From JAAYTD01 sp964472015 (GTDB taxonomy: Bacteria; Bacteroidota; Ignavibacteria; Kapaibacteriales; UBA2268): a stretch of 39,186 nucleotides of DNA. The translations under genes were made by a program, and so were the position numbers. Positions 1 to 8,066 of this stretch are shown here, one piece after another; the stretch's first letter is position 1; the number at the start of each line of letters is the position of its first letter. The stretch covers positions 1 through 39,186 of the forward strand of contig CAYYIP010000020.1 in assembly GCA_964472015.1 (NCBI GenBank), in the 5' to 3' direction. A model generated the notes under the pieces. It searched no databases and had not been told where the DNA came from. It worked only from the letters and a program-made list of their open reading frames with translations.

Positions 1-56
1 ATTTATATTTATATTTATATTTATATTTATATTTATATTTATATTTATATTTATAT
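1..56. repeat. ATTTAT hexamer tandem repeat
   Basis: Nine perfect copies of the 6-base unit ATTTAT plus two further bases. The array starts at the first base of the window, so its true length is unknown. It lies beyond the terminator of the minus-strand metallopeptidase gene and outside any coding region. Confidence 0.9.
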
Positions 57-76
57 AACACAAAACAAATTAAAAT

Positions 77-109
77 AAAAAAAGACTTGTTATTTACAAG
101 TCTTTTTTT
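77..109 (-). terminator. Rho-independent terminator of the metallopeptidase gene
   Basis: GACTTGT (84-90) pairs with ACAAGTC (96-102) around a 5-base loop. It is flanked by seven As on the left and seven Ts on the right, so it could work in both directions. It lies just past the stop codon (122-124) of the minus-strand gene. Confidence 0.85.
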
Positions 110-121
110 ATTTTTTATAAT

Positions 122-2197
122 TTATTTTTTTATAACACTTAATGCATCTTTAGTAGCATTAAGTAAAACTTCCGAAGAAACATTATTACCTATTGCTTTA
201 TTCATCCATATATTAGGTGTTAATCTTCCTAATTTACAAATTCGTATCATTTCTTCACCTAAGTTTTTATTCTCTATATATTTATTAATTTGAACTTCAA
301 TTAAATGTCCAATAGGATAAGCCGATAAATAAAGCGGATTGTCAATAGAATGTGAGTAAATAGCTAGAATAGGCGTATCTTTAACTCCAAAAACAGGAGC
401 ATAATATTGATTCCAAATATCTATAGCTATTTTTATAACAGCATTTTTTAATGTAGCAGCATCACATTCAGGATGACTATACATCCACTTCCAAACCTCT
501 TGATCAACCAATGATACACCCATAATTTCATAAGTAGACCAAAATTTATCCAATATTTCAAATGCTTTATCTTTATCAGTACTATTTGTTTTAATTCCTA
601 ATAATTTTAAATCATTATGTTGAAAAGCAAAAGCCCAAGCTTCTGTAAATGCAGTATTAGGTACACCTTTTATAAACCAATAAGGAATGTCATATAAACT
701 TATTGTTTGTTCTACGTTATGTCCTAATTCATGAATTGCAATATTATATCCCTTATAATCCATTCCGTTACTTCCAATTCTTGTACGAAGATGTGCTTTC
801 TCTCCTTTCATTTCTGCTCCCCAAGCATGTCCTGCACCTTTAGATGCATCCACAGATATTCTAGAAGAAATTTCAAATGCTTTATCTTTTTTAAATCCTA
901 ATTTCATCAAAATATTAGGAATATATTTATGAAAATCATTAGTATTTTTAAATAAATTACATGTTTTTTTGCTAATCTCTTCTTGATTAATATTGCTTCT
1001 TAATTTAAAACCATCGTACCAAATATCAAAAGGTTCTAATTCTCTACCTAAATTTAATTTTATTATATTAGCAACTTCTTTTACAATTGGTGAAGCAACA
1101 AAATTACGAAACATTTGCTCTACCTCTTGTTGTGGCATCTCAAATTCATTACTAAATTTAGTATCTATATAATTTGATCTTCTATATTTATCTATTTCTA
1201 AATTACACTTAAAACTATTTAACAAATGTTGATAACGCGTATTTGGTTCTTTTTCTAATTTAATTTCTTTATTATTTTTATAAGTCTTATTATTACTTGG
1301 ATTCCAAGTATATTCATTACTATTTATAACTTTTTCTGGTATCTCTTGATTTATTATCTGCTTCATAACTTGATAAATAGTACGCATCTTTTTTAATCCA
1401 GACTCTTTATCATTATAACAAGATTTTAACTCATCCCTTAAATTCCAATGAGATATCAATTTCATATCTTTTGGAAAATAACTAATACCATTATCATCAA
1501 CTACATATCCCATAAAAATATTATAATTAGATATATAATTATCCGAATTCGATAAAACTTCTGAATATTTTTGCAATAAATTAGCAGGAACTCTATCAAT
1601 AAATATATCACCTACACGAGCATATGCCCACTCTTTTTCATTCCATTTACTACCAAATTCTTCTTTTTCACTTAAAGTATAATGCGGAAAATTTAATGCA
1701 ATACAAAATGCAATCTTATTATTATAAAAATCATTTTGTATATTAGCAAAAGGATCATATCCAGCAAATAATTCATCAATAGATGTTACATCATAATCTG
1801 AAAGATGGACAGGACGTCGTAAATCAAGAACTACTTTATTAAAATATCCATATATAGTCTCATAATGCATAGAAATACTATTGAATAATTTATCTAATTC
1901 TACAGAATCACTAATAAAGTTTTTTAAACAAAATTCAGAAAATTGATTTTCATCTCCATCACTGTCACGCCATAAATAAGCAGTCTGATTAACACACCGT
2001 TCAATACGTTCTCTATATTCTTTCCCGTGCTTTTTTACTAAAGCTTCTACAATATTATCAACAACTGATTGTTGCATAGTAATACCATTCTCTTTATTAT
2101 TAACAGTTTTATGTTCTATATCTTTATTACATCCAGTTAAAAACATAATACAAAAAGTATAAATAATAAAAAAAATATTTAATAATAACTTTTTCAT
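122..2197 (-). CDS. Exported lipoprotein with M3-like HEXXH zinc metallopeptidase domain
   Basis: A 691-residue protein with a lipoprotein signal: basic start, hydrophobic stretch and LTGC lipobox with Cys at 23. It is therefore expected to be anchored in the envelope. A gluzincin-type zinc site is visible: HELGH at 489-493, followed 26 residues later by Glu519 in FTEAWAF. The same spacing (about 25) is typical of family M3 oligopeptidases. Outside the active site I do not recognise a standard M3 sequence, and the N-terminal 350 residues are unfamiliar. The likely role is hydrolysis of peptides in the periplasm or at the cell surface; substrate unknown. It follows rpiB on the same strand with a 37-base gap and could share its transcript. 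A strong terminator follows the stop. The peptidase call is firm; the family assignment is tentative. Confidence 0.75.
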   Translation of the reverse strand: MKKLLLNIFFIIYTFCIMFLTGCNKDIEHKTVNNKENGITMQQSVVDNIVEALVKKHGKEYRERIERCVNQTAYLWRDSDGDENQFSEFCLKNFISDSVELDKLFNSISMHYETIYGYFNKVVLDLRRPVHLSDYDVTSIDELFAGYDPFANIQNDFYNNKIAFCIALNFPHYTLSEKEEFGSKWNEKEWAYARVGDIFIDRVPANLLQKYSEVLSNSDNYISNYNIFMGYVVDDNGISYFPKDMKLISHWNLRDELKSCYNDKESGLKKMRTIYQVMKQIINQEIPEKVINSNEYTWNPSNNKTYKNNKEIKLEKEPNTRYQHLLNSFKCNLEIDKYRRSNYIDTKFSNEFEMPQQEVEQMFRNFVASPIVKEVANIIKLNLGRELEPFDIWYDGFKLRSNINQEEISKKTCNLFKNTNDFHKYIPNILMKLGFKKDKAFEISSRISVDASKGAGHAWGAEMKGEKAHLRTRIGSNGMDYKGYNIAIHELGHNVEQTISLYDIPYWFIKGVPNTAFTEAWAFAFQHNDLKLLGIKTNSTDKDKAFEILDKFWSTYEIMGVSLVDQEVWKWMYSHPECDAATLKNAVIKIAIDIWNQYYAPVFGVKDTPILAIYSHSIDNPLYLSAYPIGHLIEVQINKYIENKNLGEEMIRICKLGRLTPNIWMNKAIGNNVSSEVLLNATKDALSVIKK

Positions 2198-2234
2198 AAA
2201 ACTAACATCCTATAAATAAAATATAATAATAAAA

Positions 2235-2690
2235 TTAATTTTCAATTTTATCAATTCTTTTTTGATGGCGTCCGCCCTCAAAGTAAGAATTAAAAAAAGT
2301 TTGAACTATTTCTATTGCTAAATCAAATCCTATAATTCTTGCACCCATACATAGTATATTAATATTATTATGTTTAACTGCTAATTCCACTATATCCTTA
2401 TTCCAACAATTAGCAGCTCTAATTCCTTTTATCTTATTAGCAGTTATAGCCATTCCCGTACCACTTCCACATACAAGTATTGCTCTTTCAGACTCATTAT
2501 TTACTACAGACTTTGCTGCTAATTTTGCAAATTCAGGATAATCAACCGAATCAGTAGAAAAACATCCAAAATCTTTCACCTCTATACCAGCCTTAATTAT
2601 TTCAGTCTTCAATAATTCTTTTAATGTATATCCTGCATGATCTGATGCTATTGAAATTTTTTTAATATTATTGTTATCAACAATTAACAT
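2235..2690 (-). CDS. rpiB: Ribose-5-phosphate isomerase B
   Basis: Interconverts ribose 5-phosphate and ribulose 5-phosphate in the pentose phosphate pathway (cytoplasm). The RpiB/LacA/LacB signature is clear: ASDHAGY near the N terminus, DSVDYPE, the catalytic-Cys loop LVCGSGTGM and the GARIIG segment. The open frame can start 12 bases earlier at a GTG (2702). I prefer the ATG at 2690, which gives 151 residues, the usual RpiB length. The gene is divergent from the oxoamine synthase gene across a 400-base AT-rich spacer. It is followed on the same strand by the metallopeptidase lipoprotein gene. Confidence 0.93.
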   Translation of the reverse strand: MLIVDNNNIKKISIASDHAGYTLKELLKTEIIKAGIEVKDFGCFSTDSVDYPEFAKLAAKSVVNNESERAILVCGSGTGMAITANKIKGIRAANCWNKDIVELAVKHNNINILCMGARIIGFDLAIEIVQTFFNSYFEGGRHQKRIDKIEN

Positions 2691-2722
2691 TATATTTTCC
2701 ACTTTTTGTTAACAAATAAAGT

Positions 2723-2730
2723 CAAATTTA
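2723..2730 (-). promoter_or_regulatory. Possible -7 box for rpiB
   Basis: Read on the minus strand this is TAAATTTG, matching the Bacteroidota -7 element TAnnTTTG, about 30 bases upstream of the rpiB ATG. No convincing TTTG is seen at the -33 position, so this is a weak call. Confidence 0.3.
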
Positions 2731-3035
2731 ACATTTTTTATGTTAATAACCATTAAAAACTTGTTAAAAATAATTTTATTAAAATAATTTTCAAAAAAAA
2801 ATATGAATTATAAACAAGTTATATATTGTTATAAACATATAATTATAATATATTTTATATAATTAATTTCTATATTTTATTATATATTAAAAAATACAAA
2901 TTAAGTTATAAAAATATTAACATATAGTATTATAATAAAAAATAAAATTATATAAAATATATATCATTATTAAAACTATTTATAAAAAATTTAGAAGTAA
3001 AATAATTTATATAATTAGTATTAAAATATTTTTTA

Positions 3036-3059
3036 TTTGTATTTTTGTTTGTATTTTTG
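3036..3059 (+). promoter_or_regulatory. Tandem-duplicated promoter-like element
   Basis: Two perfect adjacent copies of TTTGTATTTTTG (3036-3047 and 3048-3059). Each contains TATTTTTG, a match to the Bacteroidota -7 consensus TAnnTTTG. They lie 39-62 bases upstream of the ATG at 3098. No clear -33 TTTG is present at the usual distance upstream. Confidence 0.4.
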
Positions 3060-3097
3060 TAAAGAAATAATATTAAAAAACAAACAAAAATATATAG

Positions 3098-4291
3098 ATG
3101 GATTTATTTAAAAAATGCTTTGATTTTAATCGTGTAGAAGAAGTTAAATCTTTAAATTTATATCCTTATTTTCATCCACTTGATGCTAATGAAGGTCCAA
3201 TAGTTAGTATATACGGAAAGAAGATGATAATGGCTGGATCTAATAACTATTTAGGATTAACTTCTCATCCTTATGTTAAACAAAAAGCTATTGATGCAAT
3301 AAAAAAATATGGTACAGGATGTTCAGGTTCTAGATATTTAACTGGTACTTTATCCTTACATAATGAATTAGAAAGTAGATTTAGTAAATTTTTACAAAAA
3401 GAAGCTGTGTTGGTCTTTTCTACTGGATACCAAACTGCTTTAGGTATTATATCTACTTTATGTGGTAGAGGAGATTATATTATATCTGATAAAGAAAATC
3501 ATGCCTGTATACAAAATGGTGCAGTTGCTGCAAAAGGAATGTTAGCTGAATTTGTACGTTTCAGACATTCAGATATGGAAAATCTAGAAAAAATATTAAA
3601 GTCTATACCTGAAGATTCTGGAAAGTTTATTGTTACTGATGGTGTTTTTTCTGTTACAGGTGAAGTATGTAATCTTCCTAAGTTAACAGAATTAGCAAGA
3701 AAATACGATGCGAGAATATTATGTGATGATGCTCATGCTACTGGTATAATAGGTGAAGGTGGACGTGGAACTGCAAGTTATTATAATTTAACAGAAGAGA
3801 CAGATTTGATAATGGGAACATTTTCAAAGACTTTTGCTTCATTAGGCGGATTTGTTGCTGGTCCTGAAAGAGTTATAAATTATATAAAACATATTTCTGG
3901 TGCTATTATATTTAGTGCAAGTCCTACACCTGCTTCTTGTGCGGCAGCACTTGCAGCGTTAGATATACTTGAACAAGAGCCTGAAAATTATGTTGATAAA
4001 GTTGTTGAGAATGCATCTTATGTTAGAAATGAATTAAAAGCGGCAGGTTTTGATGTTGTTGATGCTATAACTGCAATTGTTCCGGTTATAATAGGTGATA
4101 TGCATAAATCTTTAGTATTTTGGCGTAAATTATTTGATGCCGGTATTTATGTAAATGCCTTTATTCCTCCAGGTGTTCCAGAGAATATGAGTATGATGCG
4201 TACAAGTTATATGGCAACTCATAAAAAAGAGCATCTTGATGAAATAATATATCAATTTATTAAAGTAGGAAAAGAATTAAATATTATTTAA
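3098..4291 (+). CDS. PLP-dependent alpha-oxoamine synthase (serine palmitoyltransferase / AONS / KBL family)
   Basis: Condenses an amino acid with an acyl-CoA, with decarboxylation. The fold-type I signatures are all present: the glycine-rich NNYLGL region, GTGCSGSRYLTG, DDAHATG (Asp210, His213) and the PLP Schiff-base lysine Lys244 in GTFSKTF. The length (397) is normal for the family. The N terminus (YPYFHPL...EGP) resembles the group often annotated as serine palmitoyltransferase in FCB bacteria, which would make it the first step of sphingolipid synthesis. 8-amino-7-oxononanoate synthase (biotin) or 2-amino-3-ketobutyrate CoA ligase cannot be excluded from sequence alone. No biotin genes lie nearby. 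It is a single gene ended by the palindrome at 4321-4358. Confidence 0.85.
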   Translation: MDLFKKCFDFNRVEEVKSLNLYPYFHPLDANEGPIVSIYGKKMIMAGSNNYLGLTSHPYVKQKAIDAIKKYGTGCSGSRYLTGTLSLHNELESRFSKFLQKEAVLVFSTGYQTALGIISTLCGRGDYIISDKENHACIQNGAVAAKGMLAEFVRFRHSDMENLEKILKSIPEDSGKFIVTDGVFSVTGEVCNLPKLTELARKYDARILCDDAHATGIIGEGGRGTASYYNLTEETDLIMGTFSKTFASLGGFVAGPERVINYIKHISGAIIFSASPTPASCAAALAALDILEQEPENYVDKVVENASYVRNELKAAGFDVVDAITAIVPVIIGDMHKSLVFWRKLFDAGIYVNAFIPPGVPENMSMMRTSYMATHKKEHLDEIIYQFIKVGKELNII

Positions 4292-4320
4292 TTTATTTTT
4301 TTTTACAGTAAACTAATTAA

Positions 4321-4358
4321 AACAAATATAATGTTCCACGTGAAACATTATATTTGTT
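4321..4358. promoter_or_regulatory. parS-like site inside a long palindrome (also terminator-like)
   Basis: The core TGTTCCACGTGAAACA (4332-4347) matches the 16-base ParB/Spo0J parS site in full. It is embedded in perfect 15-base arms (4321-4335 with 4344-4358), and only the C4336/A4343 pair breaks the 38-base symmetry. T-rich sequence follows, so the structure could also terminate transcription of the oxoamine synthase gene (stop at 4289-4291). The match is seen directly; ParB binding is inferred. Confidence 0.75.
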
Positions 4359-4414
4359 TTTTTATTAAAATATAATGTTATTTTATAATTATTATATAAT
4401 GAAATAATAAATTT

Positions 4415-5383
4415 ATGCAAGAAATTAAAATTAAAATACAACGATATATTTTATTTGTATCAATTATTTTATTTATATTAAAGTTTATAGCATATTTTAT
4501 AACTTATTCTATGGGAATTTTAACTGATGCTGTTGAAAGTATAGTTAATGTTGTTGCAGGAGGTATAACTTTATATTCTATTTATGTTTCATCTTATCCT
4601 AAAGATTATGATCATCCTTTTGGACATGGAAAGATAGAATTTTTATCAGCTTATATTGAAGGAGTATTGATAATTGTAGCTGGGATATTGATTATTATAG
4701 AATCAATTAAAAATATATTAAATCCCACTATAATTACAAAACTTGATTTTGGTATTATTATTGTAGCTATTGCAGGATTGATAAATTATATATTAGGATG
4801 GTACTGTATTTATCAAGGAAAAAAATATAGTTCAATTGCGCTTGAAGCGGAAGGTAAACATTTGCAGTCTGATACTTATTCTTCAGTAGGTTTAGTTATA
4901 GGTTTATTAATTGTATATTTTACTAAAATTATTCTTATAGATAGTTTAGTTGCAATATTATTTGCTACTATTATTATAATTACTGGTATTTCTATTTTGA
5001 AAAAAACTATCAGCAATTTAATGGATAAAATAGATATAGGAATTCTAAATGATATAAGAAAAATATTACAAAAAGAAAATAATAAAGATTGGATAGATGT
5101 ACATAATTTAAAAGTAATAAAATATGGTAGTTCTTATTTTATTGATTGCGATATAACATTACCTTTTTATTATAATATTAAAGAAGGACATAAATCTTGT
5201 GATATTTTAAAAGAAATATTAAATAAAAATATACAAAAAGATATAACATTATCAATACATATGGATCCATGTTATGAATATAATTGCTATAGTTGTATAA
5301 TTATTGATTGTAAATATAGAAAACATAAATTAATTAAAGAAAGAGATTTTTCTATTAGTAGTTTAATTAATAATACTAAATAA
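4415..5383 (+). CDS. Cation diffusion facilitator family metal transporter
   Basis: Inner-membrane divalent metal/proton antiporter. Six transmembrane stretches are visible. The CDF landmarks are TDAVESIVN in the second helix, DHPFGHGK (His67 and His71) in the loop and HLQSD (His149, Asp153) in the fifth helix. A cytoplasmic C-terminal domain follows. Aligned by eye to YiiP, the helix-2 metal ligands appear as Glu and Asn instead of two Asp, a pattern common in other CDF groups, so the metal (Zn, Fe, Mn or other) cannot be named. The last 50 residues carry four Cys (MDPC...NC..C...C) and His residues, suggesting an extra metal-binding tail. The gene is convergent with clpX, and parS-like palindromes lie on both sides. 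Confidence 0.9.
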   Translation: MQEIKIKIQRYILFVSIILFILKFIAYFITYSMGILTDAVESIVNVVAGGITLYSIYVSSYPKDYDHPFGHGKIEFLSAYIEGVLIIVAGILIIIESIKNILNPTIITKLDFGIIIVAIAGLINYILGWYCIYQGKKYSSIALEAEGKHLQSDTYSSVGLVIGLLIVYFTKIILIDSLVAILFATIIIITGISILKKTISNLMDKIDIGILNDIRKILQKENNKDWIDVHNLKVIKYGSSYFIDCDITLPFYYNIKEGHKSCDILKEILNKNIQKDITLSIHMDPCYEYNCYSCIIIDCKYRKHKLIKERDFSISSLINNTK

Positions 5384-5425
5384 TAAAAAAAAGTTAGATA
5401 TGTTTAATAAATAAATAAAAAATAA

Positions 5426-5475
5426 TATATAATATATAATAATGTTTCACATGAAACATTATTATATATTATATA
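5426..5475. promoter_or_regulatory. Second parS-like site in a 50-base palindrome between convergent genes
   Basis: The core TGTTTCACATGAAACA (5443-5458) differs from the symmetrical parS sequence only in the central CG (CACATG for CACGTG). The arms pair perfectly over 24 bases on each side (5426-5449 with 5452-5475). The palindrome overlaps the last codons and stop (5462-5464) of clpX and sits between the converging transporter and clpX genes, where a bidirectional terminator is expected. Confidence 0.6.
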
Positions 5476-6682
5476 ATCGATTTTGTACAATTTTTTTTGT
5501 AACAATATATTCTTTTAAATTTTCTTCATCAGGTATATTATACATAATAGGTAACATAATTTTTTCTACAATTGATCTTAAAGCTCGTGCACCTGTTTTT
5601 CTTTTTATTGCTATGTCAACAATTTCTTTTATAGCTTCATTTTCAAAAATTAAATTAACGTTTTCTAATTTTAATAAATATTGAAATTGCTTTATTAATG
5701 CATTTTTAGGTTTTACTAAAATATCATACATTGCTTCTTTAGATAATTCTTCTAAAGGCGCAATATTTGGTAAACGTCCTGTTATTTCTGGAATAAAACC
5801 ATATTTTACTAAATCATCTGGAGTAGTAAATTTTAATAAATCATATGATTCTTCTATATTATGTTGTTCTTCTTGTGTAATAAAGCCAATAAGTGAATTA
5901 GTTTTTAATCTTTTAGCAATTATTTTTTCTAATCCATCAAATGCACCACCACATATAAATAAAATATTTTTTGTATTAATATAAACTAGTGATTGTTCAG
6001 GATGCTTTCGCCCGCCTTTTGGTGGAACTCCCGCAACAGTTCCTTCTAATATTTTTAAAAGTGCTTGTTGTACACCTTCACCTGATACATCTCTAGTTAT
6101 ATTTTGCGATTCACTTCTTCGGCTTATTTTATCAATTTCATCAATATAAATTATACCTCTTTCTGCAGCTGCTACATTATAGTCTGCATTTTGTAGTAAT
6201 CCTAATAGTACCGTTTCAACATCATCACCTACATATCCTGCCTCAGTTATTGTAGTTGCATCAGCAATAGAAAAAGGTACATTTAATACTTTTGCTAAAG
6301 TTCTTGCTAAAAGTGTTTTACCAGTGCCTGTTGGTCCTAATAAAAGTATATTACTTTTTTCTAATTCTATATCATTATTAGTAATATGATTAATACGCTT
6401 ATAATGATTGTAGACAGAAACAGAAAGAATTTTTTTTGCATAATCTTGACCAATTACATATTTATCCAAAATATTTTTTAATTCACTTGGTTTTAGTATT
6501 TTATTTTGATTAAATTTATCACGTATTTCTTGTTGTTTTGTTCTATTTATTATATCATTAGCATTTATAATACAGTCTTCACAAATAGAAATTCCCTGTA
6601 TTATACTTTCAAAAAAAATTTTTTTGTTATCAATATGTTTAGCACAAAATGCACATTTTTCTTTTTCTTTTTTTGTATTCAT
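5462..6682 (-). CDS. clpX: ATP-dependent Clp protease ATP-binding subunit ClpX
   Basis: AAA+ unfoldase that feeds substrates to ClpP (cytoplasm). The order of parts is complete: N-terminal zinc-binding domain with Cys10, Cys13, Cys34 and Cys37; Walker A GPTGTGKT (116-123); pore loop GYVG (149-152); Walker B IYIDEID (178-184); RKH loop (225-227); ClpP-docking LIGF loop (264-267); and sensor 2 GAR (364-366). Length 406 is normal for the family. The upstream permease gene ends 7 bases before the ATG, so the two are likely cotranscribed. No clpP or tig gene lies next to it, unlike in many bacteria. The 3' end overlaps the parS-like palindrome. Confidence 0.97.
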   Translation of the reverse strand: MNTKKEKEKCAFCAKHIDNKKIFFESIIQGISICEDCIINANDIINRTKQQEIRDKFNQNKILKPSELKNILDKYVIGQDYAKKILSVSVYNHYKRINHITNNDIELEKSNILLLGPTGTGKTLLARTLAKVLNVPFSIADATTITEAGYVGDDVETVLLGLLQNADYNVAAAERGIIYIDEIDKISRRSESQNITRDVSGEGVQQALLKILEGTVAGVPPKGGRKHPEQSLVYINTKNILFICGGAFDGLEKIIAKRLKTNSLIGFITQEEQHNIEESYDLLKFTTPDDLVKYGFIPEITGRLPNIAPLEELSKEAMYDILVKPKNALIKQFQYLLKLENVNLIFENEAIKEIVDIAIKRKTGARALRSIVEKIMLPIMYNIPDEENLKEYIVTKKIVQNRLYNI

Positions 6683-6689
6683 ATTTTTT

Positions 6690-8015
6690 TTATTTAACTT
6701 TAATCCATTGAATAATACTTTTTAAATTTACTTTTGTTCCATGTTTAAGTATCTCTAATTTATATATCTTAGCTCCAAATTTTAAACATAATATAAATGT
6801 AATAATTAATAATATTATAGAAAGTAAAATTTGCCATATTGGGACAGAAATTAGTGCTATACGTATCAACATTAAACTAGGTGTAAAAAATGGAATTAAT
6901 GATAATACAACCGCTAATATACCTTCTGGTTCTAATATTACATTGGACATCATCAAAATAGGTATTAATAATAATAATGTTATAGGTATTGATAATTGAT
7001 TTGCATCTTGTATTTGATCGGTAGTCGCACCTATAGTAGCAAAAATCGTAGCATATATAAAATAACCTGATAGAAAATAAAATATAAATGCTATAACAAG
7101 CCAAATAGATAAATTCAATTTTGATAAAGAGGATAATATTTCAGAAGTAATATTTGTATCCTGAGTTATTAAAAATGAAGTATTATCAACGGGAACATAC
7201 GCTATATTTCCTAGTATAAGAAAAACAATAAATATTGATAGTATCCATATTAGTACTTGTGTTAATCCAACTGCTCCTATACCTATAACTTTACCAAACA
7301 TTATTTGAAAAGGTTTGACAGAAGAAGTTAAAACTTCAACAATCCTATCAGATTTTTCTTCTATAACGCCTTGCATTACTTGTGTGCCATAAAGCATCAT
7401 TAAAGTATAAATTGCAAATCCTAATAAGTAACCTAAAATAGACATTATTTCTGAATTATCTTCTTTTGTTCCTTCTTTTGTAATTTTTATTGTCTCAATT
7501 TTTGTTGGTGAATTTATTAATTCTATTGTTTCTTTAGATATTTTTTTTTCTTTAAGTTGTTTATCTTTAACAAAAGTATTGACCGTTGATTCTATATCGT
7601 TAATAACTTTTAATCCTATATTTTCACTTAAAATAATTTTTGCTTTACCATTTTTTATAGTATTTGAATCTAATATTAAAGCACATTCTAATTTTTTATT
7701 TAATATATCTTGTTTTAATGTTTGTTCTGTTTTTGTTGATTGTATATATAAAGCAGGATTAGAATTAACTATTAAATATGCTAAATCTGTTTCTGTTTTA
7801 TCTAAAATAGCTATTTTATTTGTTATTTCTGTTGTAGAAGATAATGAAAAGTAAGTTATAATTGATGGTAGTAATATTAAAATTAATACCATTAAAGGTG
7901 CTATTATTGTTCCAATTATAAATCCTTTTGTTTTTATTTTTGTTAAATATTCATGTTTTATAATTATACTTATTTTAGATAAATATAATAATGCGTCTTT
8001 ATTTTTCCTTTGCAT
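6690..8015 (-). CDS. ABC-2 type transporter permease (NatB-like)
   Basis: Integral membrane subunit of an ABC exporter. The KTKGFIIGTII motif leads into the first transmembrane helix. A large extracytoplasmic domain of about 150 residues follows, then five or six more helices including the conserved amphipathic EEKSDRIVEVLTSSVKPF region before the second helix. This is the NatB/ABC-2 layout. The ATPase partner is not adjacent: the next upstream gene runs the other way. The open frame extends to an ATG at 8066, adding 17 hydrophobic residues. I prefer the ATG at 8015 because family members begin shortly before this motif and a promoter-like TATTTTTG overlaps the longer start. The substrate is unknown. 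Confidence 0.85.
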   Translation of the reverse strand: MQRKNKDALLYLSKISIIIKHEYLTKIKTKGFIIGTIIAPLMVLILILLPSIITYFSLSSTTEITNKIAILDKTETDLAYLIVNSNPALYIQSTKTEQTLKQDILNKKLECALILDSNTIKNGKAKIILSENIGLKVINDIESTVNTFVKDKQLKEKKISKETIELINSPTKIETIKITKEGTKEDNSEIMSILGYLLGFAIYTLMMLYGTQVMQGVIEEKSDRIVEVLTSSVKPFQIMFGKVIGIGAVGLTQVLIWILSIFIVFLILGNIAYVPVDNTSFLITQDTNITSEILSSLSKLNLSIWLVIAFIFYFLSGYFIYATIFATIGATTDQIQDANQLSIPITLLLLIPILMMSNVILEPEGILAVVLSLIPFFTPSLMLIRIALISVPIWQILLSIILLIITFILCLKFGAKIYKLEILKHGTKVNLKSIIQWIKVK

Positions 8016-8066
8016 AATTAACAAAATATTAAAAATAAATAGATATAAAATAAAAATTAAATACAA

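Larger units (their letters stand above)
2703..3097. other. AT-rich divergent intergenic region
   Basis: 395 bases between the divergent rpiB and oxoamine synthase genes, almost wholly A and T. No ORF, RNA gene or strong hairpin is evident. It must hold promoters in both directions; candidate -7 boxes are listed separately. Confidence 0.6.

Noticed and set aside
5442..5684. 80-codon plus-strand frame beginning inside the parS-like palindrome
   Set aside because: It is antisense to clpX and has no independent support.
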